DNA from: Artocarpus heterophyllus
Lineage: Eukaryota; Streptophyta; Magnoliopsida; Rosales; Moraceae
Direction of reading: 5' to 3'
NCBI GenBank assembly: GCA_025403435.1
Contig: JAJQZP010000041.1
Coordinates: forward strand, 218,532 to 282,531
DNA: 64,000 bases
Positions 49,200-61,043 of this stretch are shown here, piece by piece. The notes under the pieces are model-generated. The model worked only from the letters and a program-made list of their open reading frames with translations. It ran no database searches and was not told the origin of the DNA. The position numbers were made by a program, and so were the translations under genes. The stretch's first letter is position 1; each line of letters starts with the position of its first letter.

Positions 49200-52100
49200 G
49201 TGGGACACATCATTCCCGACCCCTTTAGACTGTACGTGCTCGTGCCAACTCTATCGATAACCCACACGAGCGGTAGGGAACCTCTTTACATGTGCCCACC
49301 AACTAGCAGAGGTTCGACTCTGATACCATTATGATATGAACCCACCAAACTCCACCCCAAAAGCCAGCTCGTGAGGGGAGGATTGTGAACCCTTATATAT
49401 AACACCCAAGACCACCCTCACTAACCGATGTGGGACACATCATTCCCGACCCCTTTAGACTGCACGTCCTCGTGCCAACTCCGTTGTTAACCCACACGAG
49501 CGGCAGGGAACCTTTGTACATGCACCCACCGACTTGTAGAGGTTCGGCTCTGATACCATATGATATAAACCCACCTAACTCCACCCTAAAAGCTAGCGCA
49601 TGTGGGGAGGATTGTGAACCCATATATATAATACCCAAGTCCACCTTCTCTAACCGATGTGGGACACATCATTCCCGACCCTTTTAGCCTACACGTCCTC
49701 GTGCCAACTCCATCATTAACCCACACCAGCGACAGGGAACCTTAGTACATGCACCCACCGACTAGCAGAGGTTCGGCTCTGATACCATAAGATTTGAGCC
49801 CACCTAACTCCACTCCAAAAGCTAGCTCGTGAGGGGAGGATTGTGAACCCACATATATAACACCCAAAACCACCCACTCTAACCGATGTGGGACACATCA
49901 TTCCCGACCCCTTTAGACTGCACGTCCTCGTGCCAACTCCGTTGTTAACCCACAGGAGCGGCAGGCAACCTTTGTACATGCACCCACCGACTTGCAGAGG
50001 TTCGACTCTGATACCATATGATATGAACCCACCTAACTCCACCCTAAAAGCTACCGCATGTGGGGAGGATTGTGAACCCATATATATAACACCCAAGTCC
50101 ACCTTCTCTAACCGATGTGGGACACATCATTCCCGACCCTTTTAGACTGCACGGCCTCATGCCAACTCCGTCGTTAACCCACACGAGCGGCCTGGAACCT
50201 TTATACATGCACCCACAGACTAGCAGAGGTCCGACACTGATACCATTATGATACGAACCCACCTAACTCCACCCCAAAAGCTAGCTCGTGAGGGGAGGAT
50301 TGTGAACCCATATATATAACACCCAAGACCACCCTCTCTAACCGATGTAGGACACATCATTCCACACCCCTTTAGACTGCACGTCCTCAGGCCAACTCTG
50401 TCGTTAACCCACATGAGCGGTAGGGAACCTTTGTACATGCACCCACCGACTAGCAGAGGTTTGGCTCTGATACCATATGATATGAACCCACCTAACTCCA
50501 CCCCAAAAGCTAGCTCGAGAGGGGAGGAATGTGAACCCATATATATAACACCCAAGACCACCATCTCTAACCGATGAGGAACACACCATTCCAGACCCCT
50601 TTAGACTGTACGTCCTCGTGCCAACTCCATCATTAACCCAAACGAGCGACAGGGAACCTTTGTACATGCACCCACCGACTAGCAGAGGTTCGGCTCTGAT
50701 ACCATAAGATATGAACCCACCTAACTCCACTCCAAAAGCTAGCTCGTGAGGGGAGGATTGTGAACCCACATATATAACACCCAAGACCACCCTCTCTAAC
50801 CGATGTGGGACACATCATTCCCGACCCCTTTAGACGGCACGTCCTCATGCCAACTCTGTCATTAACCCACACGAGCGGCCGGGAACCAGTGTACATGCAC
50901 CCATCGACTAGCAGAGGTTCGGCTCTAATACCATTTTGATATGAACCCACCTAACTCCACCCCAAAAGCTAGCTCGAGAGGGGAGGATTGTGAACCCATA
51001 TATATAACACCCAATACCACCCTCTCTAACCGATGTGGGACAAATCATTCCCGACCCCTTTAGACGGCACGTCCTCATGCCAACTCTGTCATTAACCCAC
51101 TCGAGCGGCAGGGAACCTTTGTCCATGCGCCCACCGACTTGCAGAGGTTCGGCTCTGATACCATATGATATGGACCCACCTAACTCCACCCCAAAAGCAA
51201 GCACATGTGGGGAGGATTGTGAACCCATATATATAACACCCAAGTCCACCTACTCTAACTGATGTGGAACACATCATTCCTGACCCCTTTAGACTGTACG
51301 TCCTCGTGCCAACTCCATCATTAACCCACACGAGCGACAGGGAACCTTTGCACATGCGCCCATCGACTAGCAGAGGTTCGGCTTTGATACCATAAGAAAT
51401 AAACCCACGTAACTCCACTCTAAAAGCTAGCTCGTGAGGGGAGGATTGTGAACCCACATATATAACACCCAAGACCACCCTCTCTAACCGATGTGGGACA
51501 CATCATTCCCGACCCCTTTACACTGCATGTCCTTGTGCCAACTCTGTCACTAACCTACACGAGTGGTAGCGAACCTTTGTACATGAGCCCACCGACTAGC
51601 AAAGGTTCGGCTCTGATACCATATGATATAAACCCACCTAAATCCACCCCAAAAGCTAGCTCGTGAGGGGAGGATTGTCAACCCAAATATATAACACTCA
51701 AGACCACCCTCTCTAACCGATGTGGGACACATCATTCCCGACCGCTTTAGACTGCACGTCCTCATGCCAACTCCGTCGTTAACCCACACGAGCGGCGGGG
51801 AACCTTTGTACATGCATCCTCTGACTAGTAGAGGTTCAGCTCTAATACCCTATCATATCAACGCACCTAACTCCACTCCAAAAGCTAGCTCGTGAGGGGA
51901 GGATTGTGAACCCATATATATAACACCCATGACCACCCTCTCTAACCGATGTGGGACACATCATTCCTGACCCCTTTAGACTGCACGTCCTCTTGCCAAC
52001 TCTATCGTTAACCCCCACGAGCAGCAGGGAACCTTTGTACATGCAACCACGAACTAGTAGAGGTTCGGCTCTGATACCATTATGATATGAACCAACCTAA

Positions 52101-52769
52101 CTCCACCCCAAAAGCTAGCTCGTGAGGGGAGGATTGTGAATCCATATATATAACAACCAAGACCACCCTCTCGAACCGATGTAGGACACATCATTCCCAA
52201 CCCCTTTAGACAGCACGTCCTCGTGCCAACTCTGTTGTTATCCCACACGAGCGGAAGAGAACCTTTGTACTTGCGCCCACCGACTAGCAGAGGTTCGGCT
52301 CTGATGCCGTATGATATGAACCCACCTAACTCCACCATAAAACCTAGCTCGTTAGGGGAGGATTGTGAACCTATATATATAAGACCCAAGATCACCCTCT
52401 CTAACCGATGTGGGACACATCATTCCTAACCCCTTTAAACTGCACGACCTCGTGCCAACTCCATCGTTAACCAACACGAGTGGCAGGGAACCTTTGTACA
52501 TGCGCCCATCGACTAGCAGAGCTTCAGCTCTGATACCATATGATATGAACCCACCTAACTCCACTCCAAAAGCTAGCTCGTGAGGGGAGGATTGTGAACC
52601 CATATATATAACGCCCAAGACCACCCTCTCTAACCGATGTGGGACACATCATTCCTGACCCTTTTAGACTGCACGTCCTCGTGCCAACTCTGTCGTTAAC
52701 CCGCACGAGCGGTAGGGAATCTTTGTACATGCGCCCATCGACTTGTAGAGGTTCGGCTCTGATACCATA

Positions 52770-52998
52770 TGATATGAACCCACCTAACTCCACCCCAAAA
52801 GCTAGCGCTTGGGGGGAGGATTGTAAACTCATATATATAGCACCCAAGTCCACCTTCTCTAACCGATGTGGAACACATCATTCTTGACCCCTTTAGACTG
52901 TACATCCTCATGCCAACTCCATCATTAACCCACACGAGTGACAGGGAACCTATGAACATGCGCCCACTGACTAGCAGAGATTCGACTCTGATACCATA
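52770..52998 (-). repeat. representative TRIM unit: 111-bp LTR plus 118-bp interior
   Basis: On the minus strand the LTR is 52880 down to 52770, from TGATGTGTTCCACATCGG to GGTTCATATCA, with a TATATATA box about 40 bases in. Next to its start is the polypurine tract CTAAAGGGGTCAAGAA (52896-52881). In the neighbouring part of the array each LTR end is followed by TATGGTATCAGAGC (here 52998-52985), complementary to initiator Met tRNA. 111 + 118 gives the 229-bp period exactly. No coding capacity. Confidence 0.85.
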
Positions 52999-53325
52999 TG
53001 ATATGAACCTACCTAACTCCACCCCAAAAGCTAGCTCGTAAGGGGAGCATTGTGAACCCATATATATAACACCCAAGACCACCCTCTCTATTTGATGTGG
53101 GACACATCATTCCTGACCCCTTTAGACTACATGTCCTCGTGCCAACTCCATCTTTAACCCACACGAGCGGCGGGGAACCTTTGTACATGCGCCCACTGAC
53201 TCGCAGAGGTTCGGCTCTGATACCATTTGATATGAACCCACCTAACTCCACCCCAAAAGCTGCCTCATGAGGGGTGGATTGTGAACCCATATATATAACA
53301 CCCAAGACCACCCTCTCTAATCGAT

Positions 53326-53330
53326 GTGGG
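53326..53330. other. target-site duplication of copia B (left)
   Basis: GTGGG here corresponds to GTAGG at 63089-63093, one transition different. Array sequence continues on both sides in register (gatGTGGG / GTAGGacccatcattcccgacc). Confidence 0.82.
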
Positions 53331-55372
53331 TCTTAGACATGTATGCCCTACGGAGTAAAAATGTAATACGTTTTTGGAGACTGTTATATGTAATATGTTT
53401 TTGGAGACATAATAAAGTATTTATTCATATATTCTAAATCTTGTCCTCTTTATGTTCATATATGTTGAATGTATGATAAGCAAACAGTAGTCTGAGACTC
53501 TCAGTCTAAACCTTTAAGAATTGGGCATATGATGGATTGATTATGCAGAAGACACGATTCTTAAGGTGACAATCTAAAACATAAGATCTGCAATCGAGGG
53601 AATAAGGTTGGGCACTTTATTCATGTAAAGATTGTTATGTTCTCTATATCCCTTTTGGGAGATGGTTTGTCTTGACCATCAGAGTTGGGCTCCGTAAATA
53701 AAAACATTGGTGCATTGTCATAGGTCACGATGTGTTGGATTGGGACATAAAGTGAATTGATTTGGATTAATAATTCTGTCTTGGCAAATCGATTAACTTT
53801 AGAAAATCATTTATATTGTATCTTAATCTTGAGATGAATAGTGGGCCCTTTATCTCGACTTGTGTCTTTTGATATGCCAAAGGGTGACACCCACATCTCA
53901 ATAGTGGTATGCATGCCGGTACGTTGGAGGCATGACTCTTGATAGCGTAGACTTGTTATTCATAGATATGGAATCCATAGCTCCTCTTTAGGAGTAATGA
54001 TATCCTCTTATATGCGTTGTCCTGTAATTGGAAAACTGGAGCGCTCAACCATTTGGATGCATAGGTGTAACCGAATGGTATACTATCTTTGGATAGTAAG
54101 TTTTTTGATGGTGAGATAATGGAACGTAAGATAAAAATAATAGGGAAGGTAAGACAAAACTTGTCCTTAAGCCGATTATGGATTATCATATGGGGATACG
54201 ATACACTTTGATATGTCATGGAGACTTAGCTGTACGAGCTTCATAATTCTATAAAGTTCGAGAGTGCAGCTCCAAGCTTTTAGTGGAGTAGTGTTGGAGT
54301 TGATAATTGTGAAATGTATATCTAGGATATTGGGTTTCATAATTATCATGAGCTTGAACTTTATAGGCCCATTTTGGTCCCTTTTGCTAGCTCACAAAAT
54401 CCTGTAACGACACGGCGTGCTTTTCTAATAATCGGTGACTTATGTCAGATTTATCAGATTGGTTTAAAATTTGTAAGAATCAAATAATTCATGTCTATTT
54501 ATCAGTTGAATGAATTTTGTAATAAAATTAATTTAAGATAAACTTGTTGAATTATTGAGATTGGACAATTCTTGTCTGTTTATCGGTTGATTTAATTTTG
54601 GATAAATTAGATCAAGATAAACTTGTAGAATTATTGTGAATTGATTTATTTTCTTAGAGATTATCTTGATAAAGTTTGTTTTGATCAGATAACTTTCTAT
54701 TGGGTTATTTGAATTAAAACTAAGACTTTATCCTATAGAATCTCGGGTGGAAAATAAAAGATTCACGGAGATATTTACGCAGGAGTTTGGCCTATCGAAT
54801 GACGTGTTTGGCCTATCGATGGGGCTTGTTCGACCTGCCGATCAGTGAGCGATAAGATTACACATTTTCACGTGGATCTTATCAGATATTGATCCAAACT
54901 TGATTCTGTTTCAAATTTTTGAGACCTAATCTGATAAGGACTGACCCCAGGACCAATAGGTATAAAAAGGGAGTGAGTCTCATGATTTACTCAGAGTTCA
55001 ATATTCAGAGATTAAGAGTGATACTCTTCTAGTGAGCATCTGAAAACTCCCTGAGAGCTTTTGTTCACAAATCACGAACACTAGCTTTGGGTTCTCTCTA
55101 TTGGTTGGAAGGAGAGTCACCGGTGGAAGAGCTGTACGTGTGAGCCTACACTCACTCCAGTTATGGATAGAGAATAGCAAAGAAGACCAGTTGATTGAGG
55201 CTCCTTTGGAACGTTACTTCTCTACACAGGTTGCGGAGGTTCTTCGGTATAGGAGGTTAGTAAGATCTGTTTAATTTACACATATAGCATGTCAAACTTG
55301 TGTTTTGGAAAAATACTCTGATGTTAAAATTTTTAAAATTCCACTGCGTACCTCTCACACATTTTTCCAACA
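53331..55372 (+). repeat. 5' LTR of copia B (2042 bp)
   Basis: It begins TCTTAGACATGTATGCC (TGTT in the other copies) and ends TTTTTCCAACA. It contains a partly eroded motif cluster (about 54785-54845: TTTGGCCTATCGAA, TTCGACCTGCCGAT), then CCAATAGG and TATAAAAAGG at 54954-54970. A duplicated stretch near its start (cgtttttggagac at 53369 and 53396) is private to this LTR. Confidence 0.9.
54961..54970 (+). promoter_or_regulatory. TATA box in copia B 5' LTR
   Basis: TATAAAAAGG is directly preceded by GACCAATAGG. The same pair occurs in all four LTRs of this family in the window. It is the probable promoter of the genomic RNA. Confidence 0.7.
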
Positions 55373-55879
55373 ATTGGTAGCAGAGCCCAAGTTTTTTACT
55401 TAAATTTACAAGTTTGTGATCATGTTATATATGTAAATTTTGTGATCTTAATCTCTCCTATGCTTGAATTTAATTTTATAGAGAGATGGCACTCTAGGTT
55501 TCTATATTAATATATGTTGTCATGGATTATGTGGTGAATGTTCATTAATTAATTATGGTTGATTAAATTGTTATTTAATTATTTATTAATTAATTAATAC
55601 CGGTTATGGTTCCTTAGAGGTTAGAATGTGTATCTAGGTTTTTCATGTAATTAGATGGCGGACTATCATCTCCGTCTAGGAATTATTGTTTAATTTAAAA
55701 TTTGTGAGAATTTTGTAATTAAATAATTATTCAGAGAAGACGGATCTAGAAGATGGATTTAGAAGATTGATGATGGCGCACCCAGCTATTTCCTGAGTCT
55801 CTAATTTTATGTTTTTGAATTGTTGAAAATAAAATTGATGAATTGCATTAAAATTGTATTTTCTGGAATAAGGGATTTC

Positions 55880-56120
55880 TGCTCGGTCGGCATGCCGGAC
55901 ATCACAGTTCGGCAGGCCGATGGTCACAGATCAGCAAGTCAGACGTGTGGTCCGACAGGCCGTTAGTGGAGCAGAAATTGGCTGGCTCTGCCAGCAGGCA
56001 GAACTTCCAGTTCGGCATGCCGAACTTTCATGGGTCGGCAGGCCAATCTCCTAGATCGACAGGCCGATGAAGCATGACCGGCAGGCCGATTACCCAGATC
56101 GACCTGCCGACCGAGAGCTA
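55880..56120 (+). repeat. TCGGCAGGCCGA motif cluster in copia B leader
   Basis: About ten copies or decayed variants lie at 20-35 base spacing. Decay is mostly CG to TG or CA, as expected for methylated cytosines. It occupies the same place as the cluster in copia A (19981-20170). Confidence 0.85.
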
Positions 56121-56820
56121 AAAAATTTCCAAAAAAGGTACAATTTTTGCAATGCAGTTTTAATTTTATTTTTAAGACGATTATGAGAAACATTAAATTT
56201 GGATATGGCCGGAAATATGAAGTATTTGATTCATACGGGATTGAAGACTTGAAGATGGGAATTATGTGAAGAAGGATACAGCTTGAGGATTCAAGGATGA
56301 AGAATCGATATATGTCTCGATTATTCTCTTGTAATCTTAGTTTTCTATTCTCTAGGGTGGAACCATAATATTACGGTTATTATTATTTTGCTTGTAGCTT
56401 TGCTTGAATGCTTTGCTTGTCTGTATTATAATATGATTTGCCATGTATCTTGATAACATGTCATATAGAATAAGAAGTGCCACTCATATTAAAATTGTTC
56501 ATGCATAATTTTAAAATAAAATATTGGCTTCAAAAGATTGAGTGGGAGAAGGTTTTCGAAGAGAGAACCTAAGGCCTCCATCGCTGGTCCATAGGAAGAA
56601 CATGGTGGTCTTGACCCCTAGGAAGGGATTTCTATCATATACCAGATTGGATCTCTGAGAGGATAAGGTATTTTAGCATGATTTATGGTTGCACACCCCT
56701 AGGTGGTGATTATAAACCATGGATAAAATATTGAAACGATGGTTATACACTCGCGTTAATTTTATTATTAACCTCCCCTAGGAGCTCTATTAATAAAATT
56801 GATAGCCAAAGAAATGATTA

Positions 56821-56890
56821 TTAATATATGCTGGATCATACGGGTCCTGGATGGCATATATTAATCAGGAGGGGATCCGTATTCCTGATT
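56821..56890 (+). other. two adjacent leader stem-loops of copia B
   Basis: Stem 1 is TTAATATATGC (56821-56831) with GCATATATTAA (56854-56864), 11 perfect pairs. Stem 2 is AATCAGGA (56863-56870) with TCCTGATT (56883-56890), 8 perfect pairs. The next word TGACTCCCCTAGGAG (56901-56915) can form a third small hairpin. All are present in copia A. Confidence 0.7.
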
Positions 56891-57079
56891 GAATTTGGCA
56901 TGACTCCCCTAGGAGCTTGTTGAATTCTGAGTTGGGAATTATCGTTGTAAGGTTGTGATATTTTCAAGGTTTTGACACATAAACACATTTGTATAATATT
57001 ACATGATTGTGTTATCTTACTAAATCACTATTATATGTTTGCTTATGTTTGGTATATGGTTCTTTATTGTAGATTGAAA

Positions 57080-60000
57080 ATGTCTAAAAACACTTTATCA
57101 CCGATACTTGATAAAAACCAATTAACCGGTGAGAATTACAATGATTGGAAATGGAACCTGGATATCGTCCTGTCCTTTGAGAAACTGAAATATGTTCTGA
57201 CAACCCCCTGTCCTCCCGAGCCTACAAGAGACTCATCTAATGAGCAATTCCAAGAGTATGACCGCTGGAAAGATGCTAATGATCAGGCCCTCTGTTATGT
57301 TATAGCTAGCATGAACAATGTGCTGCAGGCTCAACATTAGGATTATGAGACTATGAAGCAGATCTTGGATAATCTTGAGGACATGTTTGGAGGCCAGGCC
57401 ATAACAAAGCGGCAAGGGGCGCTTTAGAAACTCTTAAACTATAGACAGAGGCCAGGGACATCTGTAAAGGAGCATATGATGTTGGTCATGGGTTACCTTA
57501 CTAAGGCTCAAACCAATGGAGCCGACATCGATGCTGAAACTTAGATGACTATGGTCTTTGAGACTCTGTCTAAGGAATTTATTCTGTTTAGAGCTACTTT
57601 TAATTTAAGCAATAGACGGGAGATGACCTTGACAGAACTAATGAAACAGTTACAGGAGTTCGAACTGCTGATCAGGGAGTCTCCTGTTGGTGAAGAGGCC
57701 AACATGTAGCTGCTTCTGGTTCCAATTCTAACTCTGGGAATGGAAAGAAGCAACAGGCCAAGAAAGGGATATCTTCTATTCCTGCTAACACCAAGAGCAA
57801 GAAGAAGAAGAAGAAGAACCCAAAGAAGCTTAAATGCTTCTTCTGTGGAAAGGTCGGGCATATCAAGAAGCATTGCAAGGATTTCCTTTCTAAAGGAGGT
57901 AGGTGTGATCTTCTATATTTAGAAACTTGTTTAGTTGAGGAATCCAGTGACATCTGGGTCATAGATTCTGGTGCAACTAATCATGTTTGTGTTTCTTTGC
58001 AGGGGTTCAAAGAAACGAGAAGTCTACTACATGAAGACTTCACGCTTCGGATGAGCGATGGATCCTTGGTCTCAGGGGAAGCAGTGGGAGATGTCCATCT
58101 TTACTTTGATAATTATAGAAATTTATTTTTGCAAGATTGTTTTTATGTTCCTAAATTTAAAAGGAATTTAATTTCTGTATCTTGTTTATTTGAAGACTCC
58201 TACGTGGTATCTTTTAATGAAAAAGTGGTGATTCGTAAAAACAAATCTTTTATCTGTTCTGGATGGATGCAAAATAATCTATATTTTATCGAACCTAAGA
58301 TGGACTTATTACTTAATGCTGAGATAAATGATAATAACTCTAAAAGACTTAAAACTTCTCACTCTAATAAGACTTATCTTTGGCATTTGCGCCTTGGTCA
58401 CAGTAACCTGAATAGGATTCAAAGGTTGGTAAGGGATGGACCTTTAAGTCACTTAAAGTTGGAATCTATACCTCAATGTGAATCTTGTTTGGAGGGTAAA
58501 ATAACCAAAAGACCATACGGGTCTAAAGGCAATAGGGCCGAAGGGGTTCTAGAACTTGTGCATAGTGATGTTTGCGGACCAATGAACATCCGGGCACGAG
58601 GAGGGTATGAGTACTTCGTTACCTTTATTGACGATTACTCAAGGTATGGGTATGTGTGCCTGATGCACCACAAAAGTGAAACTTTTGACAAGTTTAGGGA
58701 GTTTTGGGCTGAAGTGGAAAAGCAATTGGGTAGACCCATAAAGGCACTTCGATCCAATCGAGATGGAGAATACCTTTCTGATGAGTTCTTGGGACACTTG
58801 TTAGAGAATGGGATTTTATCCCATTTGACTGTGCCGGGCACTCCATAGCAGAATGGCGTAGTGGAGAGAAGACATAGGACTTTGTTGGACATGGTCAGGT
58901 CCATGATGAGTTACTCATCATTACCTTTATCCTTTTGGGGATATGCACTAAAAACTGCATGTTACCTTTTGAACAATGTACCTTCAAAATCGGTCCCTAA
59001 AACTCCTCATGAGTTGTGGACAAGAAGGAAGACATCCTTAAACCATATTCGCATATGGGGATGTCCGGCTCATGTCCTGCTTAAGGATCCGAGTAAGTTG
59101 GAAGCACGTTCGGAAGTTTACATGTTTGCAGGATATCCAAAAGGGACAAAAGGGGGTTATTTTTATAACCCGAAGGAAAATAAAGTCGTGGTTTCTGCTA
59201 ATGCAACTTTCCTTGAGGAAATTTACATGGATGACTTTAAACCTCAAAAAAGTGGTGCTTGAGGAGTTAAGGAGTGATCAGATCACTCCGGAGGTTCCGA
59301 ATGAAACCGTTCCGATCAGTGTAGAAAAACCAAACAAACCTGAACAACAACCTCAGGGGCTTTGGCGTAGTGGGAGGATCGGACGTCAACCTGAAAGGTA
59401 TATGTTCAATGGGGAGGTCTTCTTGGCTGAACCGAATGAACATGACAGGGATCCTTATACTTACGCAGAGGCTATGGAGGATGTTGATTCAAGACTCTGG
59501 ATAGAGGCCATGTACATAGAGATGAAGTCTATGCAGACTAATCGAGTCTGGGAGCTTGTGGATCTTCCCGAAGGGGTAAAACCCATAGGGTGTAAGTGGA
59601 TCTACAAGAGGAAAACAGGAGTGGATGGAAAGGTCAAAACCTTTAAGGTTAGACTGGTAGCTAAGGGTTATACGCAAAAGGAAGGAATCGATTATGAGGA
59701 AACCTTTTCGCCTGTAGCCATGCTTAAGTCCATCCGGATTCTCTTGTCTATAGCTGCTGCTCTCGATTATGAGATTTGACAGATGGATGTCCAGACGACT
59801 TTTCTGAATGGCTATCTTGGTAAGTCCATTTATATGGAACAACCAGATGAGTTCAAGGTTGCGGGTCAAGAGGGTAAGGTTTGTAAGCTGCTAAAGTCAA
59901 TTTATGGACTTAAGCAGGCTTCCCGTTCTTGGAACATAAGATTTGATCAAGTGATCAAGACTTATGGGTTCTCACAAAATGTGGATGAACCATGTGTTTA

Positions 60001-61029
60001 CAAACACATTAAAGATGGGAAGGTGGTTTTTCTACTGCTCTATGTGGATGACATTCTCTAATTGACAATGATGTTGGGGCATTGTCATCGGTCAAATTAT
60101 GGTTGACCAAGTAGTTTGACATGAAGGACTTGGGTGAGGCTAATTTTGTTCTCGGTATCCAGATATTTCAGGACAAGAAGAACAAAATGGTAGCTTTGTC
60201 ACAGGCCAGTTACATAGATAAAATTCTCAGGAGGTTTGCAATGCAGGATTCCAAGAAAGGTGGGCAACCATCTAGGTCTGGAATTACTCTTTCTAAGAAA
60301 GACTCTCCAAAGTCTTATGAAGAAAGAGAATACATGAAGAAGGTACCTTATGCTTCGGCAGTGGGTAGTCTTATGTATGGAATGCTTTGCACACGACCGG
60401 ATATAAGCTATGTGGTCGGGATTGTAAGTCGATTTTAGGCGGATCCAGGACCGAACCATGGGGTTGCGGTAAAGCAAATTTTCAAGTACCTGAGAAGGAC
60501 TCGAGGGTATATGCTTGTGTATTCGGGTGAGGACTTGACTCCTCTAGGATACACTGACTCAAATTTTCAATCCTGTCTGGATTCTAGGAAATTGACTTTG
60601 GGGTTTGTGTTTACTCTGGGCGGCGGTGCCATCAGTTGGAGAAGTGCGAACCAAGATTGCACTTCGGATTCAACGATGGAGGCCGAGCATGTGGCAACTA
60701 GTGATGCTTCGAAAGAAGCAGTGTGGCTCCGTAAGTTCCTTGGGGATCTTGAGATAGTTCCTGGTATGGAGAAGGCGGTATCACTGTACTGTGATAACAG
60801 TGCAGCGGTAGCTAATGCTAAGGAATCGAGATTTCACAAGAAGAGTAAGCATATTGATCGAAAGTATCATGTGATAAAGGACTTCGTTGAGGGCGGGCAT
60901 GTCACGGCGTGCAAGATTGAGTCAGAGGACAATTTAGCTGATCCATTTATGAAGACACTTACTGGGAGAGTCTTCAAGAGGCATGTGGAAGCAATGGGGA
61001 TGCAAAATTTGCTGTATTTACTCACTTAG
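57080..61029 (+). pseudogene. copia B gag-pol remnant
   Basis: Domain order matches copia A: gag start MSKNTLSPILDKNQLTGENYNDWK, zinc knuckle [14 protein letters not shown] near 57835-57875, protease [11 protein letters not shown] near 57960-57990, integrase ([14 protein letters not shown] near 58380; DVCGPM near 58570; [14 protein letters not shown] near 58615; GEYLSDEF near 58770), RT ([13 protein letters not shown] near 59583, YVDDIL near 60042) and RNase H ([14 protein letters not shown] near 60555, [15 protein letters not shown]). Stops include TAG 57338-57340, TAG 57425-57427, TAG 57542-57544 (shared with A), TAG 58846-58848, TGA 59777-59779, TAG near 60112 and TAG 60436-60438. Frameshifts are near 57709, 59250 and 60058. 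It retains the RT segment that copia A has lost. Confidence 0.93.
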
Positions 61030-61043
61030 TGCAAGTGGGAGAT

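Larger units (their letters stand above)
49200..53330 (-). repeat. TRIM-derived tandem array, segment 3 (~18 units)
   Basis: The array resumes in the exact register at which the CRM-like element cut it. Unit spacing is 229 bases (for example tgggacacat at 49431 and 49660). Variants such as aagtccacctTctcta recur at multiples of the unit (about 49640, 50095, 51240, 52850), a looser higher-order pattern. It ends in GTGGG, the target duplication of copia B. Confidence 0.92.
55373..57079 (+). other. copia B leader with primer site and motif cluster
   Basis: TGGTAGCAGAGC at 55375-55386 is the primer site with one change from TGGTATCAGAGC. At 55880-56120 is a dense cluster of the GC-rich motif in the GGCAGGCC orientation (GTTCGGCAGGCCGAT, GTTCGGCATGCCGAA, GGTCGGCAGGCC, ATCGACAGGCCGAT and others). 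At 56611-56913 are four CCCCTAGG hairpin words and two longer stem-loops. No gene is supported here. Confidence 0.78.

Noticed and set aside
5696..53330. Cassandra-type TRIM with 5S rRNA in the LTR, or a 5S rDNA array
   Set aside because: No 5S gene or internal A/C box words are recognisable in the unit. Only the TRIM architecture is shared.
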